Source: an uncultured Clostridia bacterium (GTDB lineage: Bacteria > Bacillota > Clostridia > Oscillospirales > Ruminococcaceae). From it: a stretch of 7,064 nt of DNA. Each line of letters opens with the position of its first letter. The stretch's first letter is position 1. Positions 1-6,415 of this stretch are shown here, piece by piece. A program made the position numbers and the translations under genes. The stretch is taken from assembly GCA_947629275.1 (NCBI GenBank), contig CANRDG010000094.1, forward strand, positions 1 through 7,064, given 5' to 3'. The notes below the pieces were generated by a model. The model made no database searches and was not told the origin of the DNA. It saw only the letters and a list, made by a program, of their open reading frames with translations.

Positions 1-395
1 TAAGGGTACATAACAGAGGGATAATAGGCATCTGCAAAGGCGCGGACATGGACATAGACTGTATTTGCGCCGACGGAGACGATATTTTTATAAGCCTGCG
101 ATATACTCTCGCGAAACTGCTCGGCTGTCGCGCCGTTCATCATCGCGCCGAGGTCAATATATGATATCCACACACCTATTTGCCTATCATAGTTGAGCGC
201 CTGATAATCATTCTTCGGGAAAATGTGGCTGTCAATGATATTTTTGAACATTGATATGCTGCCAAACGAGCTTCTCTGCTGTTTTAAAGGCTGTGCCCCA
301 CTGCTTGGCAGAACGCTTTGAGTCTGAAACATCAGGCTTACGAATATTACAGCTGCCAAAGCTATTACACCCACTTTTGCTATTACCCTTTTCAT
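1..395 (-). CDS. Family-10 glycosylhydrolase-like protein (GHL10/DUF187 type), N-terminal part, cut by window edge
   Basis: The frame opens at an ATG (395-393) and stays open for 131 codons to the window edge, so the C-terminal part and stop are missing. A strong Shine-Dalgarno run (AAAGGGGG, G-run at 403-407) lies 7 bases upstream. Residues 1-24 are a basic start (MKRVIAK) and a hydrophobic stretch (VGVIALAAVIFVSLMF), so the protein is probably secreted or anchored by an uncleaved N-terminal helix; there is no lipobox. After a polar linker, residues 72-127 carry the opening of the GHL10 barrel: GVWISYIDL, then an alpha-helical segment, then NTVYVHVRAFADAYYPS. This matches the NTVxxxVRxxGDAxYPS block of that family, here with A for the usual G. 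Family members are putative glycosidases acting on cell-surface or environmental polysaccharides; the substrate is not predictable here. No convincing promoter was found in the 97-base gap to psd. Family assignment is from memory of conserved blocks. Confidence 0.8.
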   Translation of the reverse strand, partial: MKRVIAKVGVIALAAVIFVSLMFQTQSVLPSSGAQPLKQQRSSFGSISMFKNIIDSHIFPKNDYQALNYDRQIGVWISYIDLGAMMNGATAEQFRESISQAYKNIVSVGANTVYVHVRAFADAYYPSVMYP

Positions 396-448
396 GGCTT
401 GTCCCCCTTTCTATATTAGTCTATGGCAAATTTTGGTATTTAATTCAC

Positions 449-486
449 AAGCCACACCGATTTTTTACGATGTGGCTTAGTTTTTT
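449..486. terminator. Hairpin with T-tract after psd, better formed on the plus strand
   Basis: AAGCCACA (449-456) pairs perfectly with TGTGGCTT (471-478). Two further inner pairs are possible across a mismatch. The plus strand continues AG then TTTTTT (481-486), a textbook intrinsic terminator tail. On the minus strand, the direction in which psd is transcribed, the arm is followed by GTGAATTAAAT, a poor U-tract. The position directly after the psd stop (493) suggests it ends the operon, but the polarity of the tail fits termination of plus-strand (antisense) transcription better. It may work in both directions with unequal efficiency. Confidence 0.5.
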
Positions 487-492
487 GATAAA

Positions 493-1368
493 TTACTTAT
501 TTTCGGGCAGTTTATAACCCACCGCTTCACCCATGAGGACGGGTGTTTCGCAGTCTCTTTCGGTGTTTATCAGTATGTCATAGTCGGGCGATATCACATC
601 TTTTCTGAAAAGCTGTATTATAGTTGAGCCGCCAAACTCGAACATTCCCTTTTCATCGCCTTTGTGTATTACGCCGCGCTGGTGGCGGTTGCTTATTTTG
701 CCAACGCACAGTGCGCCGACTTCTATCTGCACGACCTCGGAAAAGTTTTTGGTCTTCATCAGCGTAAATTCGCGGCAGTTGTTTTTGAACACCTTGCAGC
801 GATTTATCGCTATTGGCTGGACGGTATGCAGCACGCCTTTAATATAGAAATTATCTGATTTAGCACCGTCGTCTATATACGCGTACCTATGGTAATTGCA
901 CGGCTCCAGCCGATACACAAAACACCAGCCGCCGCAAAATCTGTCGGCAAGTTTACCGCTGTGCAAAAGCTCTTTGAGCGTATAGGTCGTACCCTTTATC
1001 TCAAAAACGCTGTCGCTGTCTATTTTGAAAACGGTAAGTTTGCCGTCGCAGGGAGCGCAAAGCTTTGATACATCTTGGCAAAAGGGTCTGGCTTCTTTAT
1101 AAAGCTCACGCGTGAAAAAGTCATTAAAAGAAGAAAACTTGTGCTTTTTGGCATATGTCATATCGATGTCGTACTTCTTTATATACCTGTTTATCATAGG
1201 CTTGGAAAGGCGGCTGCTCAGAAAAACTGCAGCGACCTTTGAAGCCCACGGCATCGTCAGAGGGTAAAGAAGCGCTCTGCCGACGGGCGTTTTATACATA
1301 AACTGAAGAAAGACATTGCTTTTGTTATAGTCTGCTTTTATGCCGACCCTGAAAACTTTACTGCTCAT
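493..1368 (-). CDS. psd: Phosphatidylserine decarboxylase proenzyme
   Basis: This 291-residue pyruvoyl enzyme decarboxylates phosphatidylserine to phosphatidylethanolamine at the inner membrane face, the last step after the adjacent synthase. Visible signatures are CAPCDGKL (D108, matching the catalytic Asp of bacterial PSDs), CNYHRY (H160), a GVLHTVQPIA block (178-187), VGALCVGKI (217-225) and FEFGGSTIIQLF, in which self-cleavage between G247 and S248 would give a large beta chain and a small alpha chain with an N-terminal pyruvoyl group. The motif is GGST rather than the LGST of E. coli, as I recall for clostridial relatives. The second His expected in YHRxH is Ala163 (see findings). The ATG at 1368 has GGAG (1377-1380) eight bases upstream, and the gap to the synthase stop is only 15 bases, so the two genes are almost certainly co-transcribed. 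The length is near the clostridial family norm. Identity is secure; head-group specificity (phosphatidyl versus archaetidyl) is assumed. Confidence 0.95.
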   Translation of the reverse strand: MSSKVFRVGIKADYNKSNVFLQFMYKTPVGRALLYPLTMPWASKVAAVFLSSRLSKPMINRYIKKYDIDMTYAKKHKFSSFNDFFTRELYKEARPFCQDVSKLCAPCDGKLTVFKIDSDSVFEIKGTTYTLKELLHSGKLADRFCGGWCFVYRLEPCNYHRYAYIDDGAKSDNFYIKGVLHTVQPIAINRCKVFKNNCREFTLMKTKNFSEVVQIEVGALCVGKISNRHQRGVIHKGDEKGMFEFGGSTIIQLFRKDVISPDYDILINTERDCETPVLMGEAVGYKLPENK

Positions 1369-1383
1369 AAAAACCGCTCCACA

Positions 1384-2013
1384 TCAGAATTTTGAAAAGT
1401 CGATAAGCACCATAAACAGCTCTATAAGACCGACTACAGACATAGCCACCATGCCTTTGGTTTTAGGCTTTTTGATACGAAGCGGCGAGATATACGCTAT
1501 TGCTGTAACAAACGCCGTTACTGTATAAAGCAGCGAAAAATTGGGTATAGGCGCATACTTTATAAGGCAGTAGGCAAGCGGCATTATAAGCGCTGATGAG
1601 GTTATCGGCAGACCTTTGAAATATTTTCGGTTCTCGTCCGTTTCGTCCTGACGTTCTTCTTCGGTGACGTTATAATACGCGAGCCTGATAAGACCGCAAA
1701 GTACGAACATACAGCCGACTATCGGGTACAGCTTGCTGGAGCTGTTGAGGCTGTAGCCTATTGCGGCAGGCAGCACGCCGAAGCAGATAAGGTCGCACAG
1801 CGAATCTATCTGTATGCCGAAACGCTTTTCCTCTTTGGTACGGGATTTTTTAGTTCTGGCTATCTTGCCGTCGAACATATCGCACATACCCGAAAGCATA
1901 AGGCAGACGACTGCTTCGTCTAAATTTCCGTCCATAGCGCTGAATATTCCCGAAACGGAAATGAACAGGCTTATATATGTCAGGACAACGGTATAATCAT
2001 AAAATCCTATCAT
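1384..2013 (-). CDS. pssA: CDP-diacylglycerol--serine O-phosphatidyltransferase (PS synthase, CDP-alcohol transferase type)
   Basis: A 209-residue integral membrane enzyme that joins serine to CDP-diacylglycerol, releasing CMP and phosphatidylserine, the substrate of the next gene. The CDP-alcohol phosphotransferase signature is complete: D45-x2-D48-G49-x2-A52-R53, then 12 residues, then G66-x3-D70-x3-D74. The four Asp residues bind the metals. The AR-to-G spacing is longer than the 8 residues of the minimal motif because of a basic stretch (TKKSRTKEEKRF), which I recall as usual in clostridial homologues. Hydrophobic helices flank the motif (about residues 8-25, 33-44, 75-90, 96-114, 137-152, 160-176, 188-205). 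The start MIGFYDYTVVLTY looks like the family N-terminus. Its Shine-Dalgarno site is weak (GGAT, four bases away), so translation may depend on upstream ribosomes. It lies 45 bases after the redox subunit stop with no terminator between, and 15 bases before psd. Confidence 0.93.
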   Translation of the reverse strand: MIGFYDYTVVLTYISLFISVSGIFSAMDGNLDEAVVCLMLSGMCDMFDGKIARTKKSRTKEEKRFGIQIDSLCDLICFGVLPAAIGYSLNSSSKLYPIVGCMFVLCGLIRLAYYNVTEEERQDETDENRKYFKGLPITSSALIMPLAYCLIKYAPIPNFSLLYTVTAFVTAIAYISPLRIKKPKTKGMVAMSVVGLIELFMVLIDFSKF

Positions 2014-2058
2014 TTTATCCGGCTATGCCGAAACACCCCTATCGTTTATAACTTACGG

Positions 2059-4110
2059 TCATTTAAGCAATTTCAGCGCGCCTGTCGGGCAAGCCTCAAC
2101 GCATTTTCCGCACTGAGCGCACGCTTTTATTACGCTTTCGTCGTTAAATTCGGGCTTTATCACCGTGCCGAAGCCTCTGCCGACAAGACCCAGTATTCCC
2201 TTTCCTGCGACCTCGTCGCACACCCTTACGCAAAGGCTGCAAAGTATGCACTTGTTGGGGTTGCGCTCTATGGAAACGAGTTTTCTTTCAACGGGATTGT
2301 TGTTCTTGACACCTGCAAATCTGGCAGGGTCAATCTCGCAGATGTTGGCATACTTTATCAGGCGGCAGTCGCCATAGTCGTGGCAGCCGCATTCAAGACA
2401 TCTTTTTGCTTCGCTCTGCACTTTTTCTTCATCGCCAAAACCGAGGTACACTTCATTGAAGTCATGCTTTCTTTCCTCGGCAGGGCGCGCAGGCATTTTT
2501 ATTCTGTCCTTTTTCTCATACACGCTGAAATCAATATCCTTGACGTCCCTCTTAGAAACGAAAGGCTTTCTGTAGGCTGTTAGCTTGCCTTTAAGATAGC
2601 TGTCAACGACTGCGGCGCACTTGTTAGCCTCACCTATGGCTTCTATTGCTATAGATGCGCCTCTGTTTGTGGCGTCACCGACTGCGAAAACACCGTCAAC
2701 GGAAGTCATGAACGTGGTCTCATCGGCTGCGATAGTGCCTTTTCTTGTTTTTTCAAGAGAATCAAAACCACTTGCTTCAATGCTCTGACCGATAGCCATT
2801 ATTACCTTGTCTACATCTATATACTCAAATTTGCCCTCAACGGGAACTGGAGAACGTCTGCCGCTGGCATCGGGCTCGCCGAGCTGCATTACCTGAAGTT
2901 TCATCTGCTTTACCTTGCCGTCCTCGCCTATTATCTCGGCAGGGTTGGTGAGGAATTTGAAATCAACGCCTTCTTCGATAGCTTCTTCTATCTCGATATC
3001 CTCGGCAGGCATTTCATCTCTTGTTCTTCTGTATACGACATAGACTTTATCCGATCCGCACCTTACAGCGCTTCGGCAGGCGTCCATAGCGGTATTGCCG
3101 CCGCCGCATACTGCAACTGTCATACCCGAAAGGTCTGGTCTTTCACCCTCGCCGGAAGAGATATTTCTGAGAAAATCTATACCGCCGACAACGCCTTCGA
3201 GCCCCTCGCCTTCAACGCGCATATTCATACTTTTCCACGCGCCGTTTGCGACTATGACCGCATCGTTGTCTTTTTGCAGCTGCTCCAAGGTAACGTCCTT
3301 GCCTATTTTACAATTGTTTACAAACTCGACACCCAGCGACTTTATCTCCTGACACTCTCTTTCAAGAATATCTTTGGGTAGTCTGTAGGCAGGGATACCA
3401 TAGCGGAGCATACCGCCCATTTTTGCCATGGCATCATAAACGGTAACGCTATGACCGCTTCTTCTGAGGAAAAACGCTGCTGTAAGACCGGCAGGACCGC
3501 CGCCGACTATTGCCACCTTTTTGCCGCTGTCGGGCTTGCACTGCGGTTTATATGTACTGTCTGCAAGGTCTTTATCTGCGGCATACGCTTTAAGAAAAGC
3601 TATTGAAAGCGGCTGCTCGACGTTTGCTCTGCGGCAGTTTTTCTCACACGGGTGAGGACAAACTCTGCCTATAGATGCAGGTATCGGGAAAGCCTCTTTT
3701 ATGGTCTCGACAGCTCCGTGGTAGTCGCCGCCCGATATCTGTTTGAGATACTTCTGAATATCAGTGCCTGCGGGGCAGTTGAGATGACAAGGCGCAACGC
3801 AGTCGCCGTCATGGTCGCTCATCAGAAGCTCCAGCGCGACCTTTCTTGACCTGTTTACTCTTTCTGTATCATAACTTACGACATAGCCGTCCTGTGCTTT
3901 AGTTGCGCAGGCTCTCATAAGCTTAGGCAGGGCTTTGCCGTGACCGTCGTCCAGCACTTCTATCTGGCACAGACCGCACGCGCCGTACACCGCTACGCTG
4001 TCGTCGTTACAGAGATTTGGAATATCTATGCCGTTATCCTGAGCGACTTTAAGGATATACTCGCCCTCGCTGCATTTGCATATTTTTCCATTTATAGTTA
4101 TAGTAATCAT
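2059..4110 (-). CDS. Fused [2Fe-2S] / GltD-type FAD-NAD(P)H oxidoreductase / 2x[4Fe-4S] subunit of a NuoEF-linked complex
   Basis: A 683-residue cytoplasmic flavo-iron-sulfur protein. Domains in order: a NuoG/HydA-like [2Fe-2S] domain (C34, C45, C48, C68); a joint with H100, C104, C108, C112; a GltD/NfnB-like module with RVCPHPCEKNC (C151, C155, C159), the FAD loop GGGPAG (203-208), the NAD(P)H loop GGGNTAMD (336-343), then YRRTRDEMPA, whose paired Arg suit a 2'-phosphate and hence NADPH, and the FAD-closing VFAVGDA (475-481); a Cys-rich linker (C571, C574, C576, C582, C591); and two [4Fe-4S] sites as in NuoG/HydA (C621, C624, C627, C631; C664, C667, C670, C674). It ends there, with no H-cluster domain, so it is not a hydrogenase. 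A GTG at 4119 lies inside the Shine-Dalgarno sequence, so the ATG at 4110 is preferred. Domain calls are firm. The NADPH-linked bifurcating role with the preceding NuoE/NuoF is inference; ferredoxin:NAD(P) transhydrogenation without true bifurcation is the main alternative. Confidence 0.88.
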   Translation of the reverse strand: MITITINGKICKCSEGEYILKVAQDNGIDIPNLCNDDSVAVYGACGLCQIEVLDDGHGKALPKLMRACATKAQDGYVVSYDTERVNRSRKVALELLMSDHDGDCVAPCHLNCPAGTDIQKYLKQISGGDYHGAVETIKEAFPIPASIGRVCPHPCEKNCRRANVEQPLSIAFLKAYAADKDLADSTYKPQCKPDSGKKVAIVGGGPAGLTAAFFLRRSGHSVTVYDAMAKMGGMLRYGIPAYRLPKDILERECQEIKSLGVEFVNNCKIGKDVTLEQLQKDNDAVIVANGAWKSMNMRVEGEGLEGVVGGIDFLRNISSGEGERPDLSGMTVAVCGGGNTAMDACRSAVRCGSDKVYVVYRRTRDEMPAEDIEIEEAIEEGVDFKFLTNPAEIIGEDGKVKQMKLQVMQLGEPDASGRRSPVPVEGKFEYIDVDKVIMAIGQSIEASGFDSLEKTRKGTIAADETTFMTSVDGVFAVGDATNRGASIAIEAIGEANKCAAVVDSYLKGKLTAYRKPFVSKRDVKDIDFSVYEKKDRIKMPARPAEERKHDFNEVYLGFGDEEKVQSEAKRCLECGCHDYGDCRLIKYANICEIDPARFAGVKNNNPVERKLVSIERNPNKCILCSLCVRVCDEVAGKGILGLVGRGFGTVIKPEFNDESVIKACAQCGKCVEACPTGALKLLK

Positions 4111-4116
4111 CTTGTT

Positions 4117-4122
4117 CACCTC
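4117..4122 (-). promoter_or_regulatory. Shine-Dalgarno site (GAGGTG) that fixes the start of the large subunit
   Basis: GAGGTG sits six bases before the ATG at 4110-4108 and contains the last bases of the nuoF stop codon TGA (4123-4121). The GTG that would add three residues (4119-4117) is the end of this same ribosome-binding sequence and has no site of its own. The tight packing of stop, Shine-Dalgarno and start implies translational coupling with nuoF. Confidence 0.8.
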
Positions 4123-5875
4123 AATCCACTTTTACTGCGCCGAAGCGACAAACCGTCGCGCACTGACCGCACTTGATACAAACATCGGGGTCTATAGTGT
4201 GCGGCGTTTTGACCTCTCCGCTGATAGCCTTTGCAGGGCATTTTTTCGCGCAGAGAGTACAACCGCGGCATTTGTCCGCATCTATGCTGTAACTGATAAG
4301 ATCGCGGCACTCATGCGCAGGACACTTTTTATTGTTTATATGCGCTTCATACTCATTTCTGAAATACTTTATAGTAGTAAGCACGGGGTTGGGCGCAGTC
4401 TGACCAAGACCGCAAAGCGCGCCCTCCTTGACGGCGGAGCAAAGCTCTTCGAGAAGCTCGATATCGCCTTCCCTGCCGTTGCCTTCAACTATTCTTGTAA
4501 GTATCTCCTGCATACGCTTTGTGCCTATACGGCAGTGAACACACTTGCCGCAGGATTCTTTCGCGGTAAAGTCAAGGAAGAATTTCGCCATGCCCACCAT
4601 GCAGGTAGTTTCGTCCATAACGACCATTCCGCCGCTGCCCATTATTGCGCCCGTTGCGGAAAGTTCTTTATAATCTATAACGGTATCGAGAAGCTGCTCG
4701 GGTATACAGCCGCCGGAAGGGCCGCCCATTTGCACGGCTTTGAATTGTTTATCCTCTTTGATACCGCCGCCGATACCGAAAATGACATCGCGCAGAGTTT
4801 TACCCATAGGTATCTCTACCAAACCGCCGCGCTTTATCTTACCGGTAAGAGCGAAAACTTTTGTACCCTTGGAATTTTCTGTACCCATGGCGGCAAAGGC
4901 AGCGCCGCCGTTGTTGATTATCCACGCAACGTTTGCAAAGGTCTCAACGTTGTTGATGTTTGAAGGTTTCTGCCAGTAACCTTTCTGCGCGGGGAACGGG
5001 GGCTTGAGCCTTGGCATACCTCTTTCGCCCTCAAGCGATGCGATAAGGGCTGTTTCCTCACCGCAGACAAACGCACCTGCGCCTGCTTTTATTGTAAATT
5101 CGCACGAAAAATCCGTACCGAAAATGTTCTTGCCGATATAGCCGGCTTCCTTAGCCTGTGCTATTGCCTTTTTAAGGCGCACTATTGCCAGCGGATACTC
5201 GGCTCTTACATAAACGACTGCTTCCGAAGCACCTATAGCATACGCGGCGATAAGCATACCCTCGATAAGAGTATGGGGGTCGCTCTCGATAACAGCTCTG
5301 TCCATAAATGCGCCGGGGTCACCCTCGTCAGCATTACAAATAAGGTACTTGGTCTCCCCTGCTGACTGGTTTGCAGCATTCCACTTGAACCATGTCGGGA
5401 AGCCTGCGCCGCCGCGTCCTGCAAGACCCGAAGTTTTTATTTCGTCTATCACCTGCTGCTGAGTCATTGTGGTGACGACTTTTTCAAGAGCCTTATAGCC
5501 GCCTGCGTTTATGTAAGCCTCGATACTTTCGGGGTCTATGATACCGCAGTTACGAAGAGCAATTCTCGTTTGCTGATCGAGAAAATCTTTATCGTCGGCG
5601 GTTATCTCATACTTTGAGAGAGCCGCAAAGTCGTCCGCTGCAACTGCCGCGGCTATCTCCTCAGCGCTGTTTTCATTTACTTTTACAAGTCTGTGAAGCA
5701 CGCCGTTTTCGTAGACGTCAACTATAGGCTCGAGCCAGCACATACCTATACAGCCTACAATTCCGACATTTATGCCGCTGCCTGCAAGCTTTTCGTCAAG
5801 GACTTTCTTTACCTTTCCTGCGCCTGCCGCTATACCGCAGCTGCCCTGCCCTACATTTATAATAGTATAGCTCAT
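4121..5875 (-). CDS. nuoF: NuoF/HydB-type NADH-binding FMN iron-sulfur subunit with C-terminal 2x[4Fe-4S] domain
   Basis: This 584-residue subunit is the NAD(H)/FMN hub of the complex. Domains in order: a thioredoxin-like [2Fe-2S] domain (about 1-60) with C13, C42, C46; the complex I 51-kDa core with GLAGRGGAGFPTWFKW (150-165), NADEGDPGAFMDR (181-193) and GAGAFVCGEETAL (264-276) for NADH and FMN; the N3-like [4Fe-4S] site SCGKCVHC (C442, C445, C448) plus C488; a possible zinc-hinge segment (H512, C518, H521, C523); and a ferredoxin-like tail with two [4Fe-4S] sites (C536, C539, C542, C546; C566, C569, C572, C576). This layout is that of Thermotoga HydB and its relatives, not of respiratory NuoF, which lacks the two ends. 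The start is the ATG at 5875, with AGGAGG at 5883-5888, overlapping the nuoE stop by ATGA. The open frame continues further upstream, but that part only shadows nuoE. Partner proteins and a ferredoxin-reducing role follow from the family. Confidence 0.93.
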   Translation of the reverse strand: MSYTIINVGQGSCGIAAGAGKVKKVLDEKLAGSGINVGIVGCIGMCWLEPIVDVYENGVLHRLVKVNENSAEEIAAAVAADDFAALSKYEITADDKDFLDQQTRIALRNCGIIDPESIEAYINAGGYKALEKVVTTMTQQQVIDEIKTSGLAGRGGAGFPTWFKWNAANQSAGETKYLICNADEGDPGAFMDRAVIESDPHTLIEGMLIAAYAIGASEAVVYVRAEYPLAIVRLKKAIAQAKEAGYIGKNIFGTDFSCEFTIKAGAGAFVCGEETALIASLEGERGMPRLKPPFPAQKGYWQKPSNINNVETFANVAWIINNGGAAFAAMGTENSKGTKVFALTGKIKRGGLVEIPMGKTLRDVIFGIGGGIKEDKQFKAVQMGGPSGGCIPEQLLDTVIDYKELSATGAIMGSGGMVVMDETTCMVGMAKFFLDFTAKESCGKCVHCRIGTKRMQEILTRIVEGNGREGDIELLEELCSAVKEGALCGLGQTAPNPVLTTIKYFRNEYEAHINNKKCPAHECRDLISYSIDADKCRGCTLCAKKCPAKAISGEVKTPHTIDPDVCIKCGQCATVCRFGAVKVD

Positions 5876-6354
5876 ACTGCCGCCTCCTTTGCCTGTATCT
5901 CGCTGATTATACTCTTTACCTTTTCGGGCGTGAGCGAACCGTATGTATCGTCGTTTATAAGCATTACGGGCGAAAGCGAACAGCAGCCGAGGCACGCAAC
6001 GAACGTAAGCGAGAAAAGACCGTCCTCGGTGGTCTCGCCGTCGGTTATACCCAAAGTTTCATAAATTGTTTTAGCGATCATATCACTGCCGTTTACGTGG
6101 CAAGCCGTACCCTTACAAAGAAGTATCAGGTACTTGCCGACCGGTTTGAAGCGGAACTGCGTATAAAAGGTCGCAACTCCCAAAACGTGCGCGGGGCTTG
6201 AACCTGTTGCCTCTGCGACGTGATAAATTACCTCCTGCGGAAGATAACCGTATATCTCCTGTGCAGACTGCAAGATCGTAATAAGGCTGCCCTTAACGCC
6301 TGCGTACTCGTCCAGAACGGGCTGAAGAAGCGAAAGGTCTGCGGTATTGCTCAT
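5872..6354 (-). CDS. nuoE: NuoE/HydC-type [2Fe-2S] subunit (complex I 24-kDa family)
   Basis: A 160-residue thioredoxin-fold electron carrier, the small subunit that pairs with NuoF/HydB. The N-terminal helical part holds the family block LITILQSAQEIYGYLPQEVIYHVAE. The fold's cluster ligands are LCKGTACHVNGS (C80-x4-C85) and ACLGCCSLSP (C121-x3-C125), all four present. VLGVATFYTQFRFKPVGKY is the typical segment just before the first pair. I chose the ATG at 6354 because GGAGAG (6361-6366) lies six bases upstream. An in-frame ATG at 6372 would add six residues but has no ribosome site. It is the first gene of the operon, about 55 bases downstream of the expected transcription start, and its TGA overlaps the nuoF ATG. 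Length and motifs are normal for the family. The role in NAD(H)/ferredoxin electron transfer is inferred from its neighbours. Confidence 0.94.
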   Translation of the reverse strand: MSNTADLSLLQPVLDEYAGVKGSLITILQSAQEIYGYLPQEVIYHVAEATGSSPAHVLGVATFYTQFRFKPVGKYLILLCKGTACHVNGSDMIAKTIYETLGITDGETTEDGLFSLTFVACLGCCSLSPVMLINDDTYGSLTPEKVKSIISEIQAKEAAV

Positions 6355-6360
6355 AATAAT

Positions 6361-6366
6361 CTCTCC
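6361..6366 (-). promoter_or_regulatory. Shine-Dalgarno site (GGAGAG) that fixes the nuoE start
   Basis: GGAGAG is six bases before the ATG at 6354-6352. The alternative ATG at 6372 lies upstream of this site and is preceded only by AT-rich sequence, so the shorter 160-residue protein is the better call. Confidence 0.75.
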
Positions 6367-6415
6367 AATCATCTAAAGCTTATGTTATTACATATTCTGC
6401 AATGCATATATTATA

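Noticed and set aside
2018..2031. Small CGGC/GCCG hairpin before pssA as a terminator
   Set aside because: The stem is only four pairs and has no T-tract on the minus strand, so it is unlikely to end transcription.
2059..4110. Large subunit as a [FeFe]-hydrogenase HydA or as glutamate synthase small subunit
   Set aside because: There are no H-cluster motifs and the protein ends at the second [4Fe-4S] site. No glutamate synthase large subunit is nearby, and the extra [2Fe-2S] and ferredoxin domains with NuoEF neighbours do not fit GltD.
4117..4119. GTG start for the large subunit
   Set aside because: The GTG is the last part of the Shine-Dalgarno sequence GAGGTG that serves the ATG at 4110.
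4076..4963. A 295-codon open frame on the plus strand
   Set aside because: It lies fully antisense to nuoF and the start of the large subunit, which have unmistakable motifs. It has no ribosome site or recognisable domain, and its Ala-rich, low-order composition is what the reverse reading of such genes gives.
5876..5995. Upstream extension of nuoF by 40 codons
   Set aside because: The extension overlaps the end of nuoE in another frame, is Arg/Lys-rich and unlike the family. AGGAGG at 5883-5888 marks the ATG at 5875 as the start.
4121..6354. Part of respiratory complex I (NuoA-N)
   Set aside because: No membrane or quinone-module subunits are present, NuoF has the HydB-specific end domains, and the operon continues into lipid genes.
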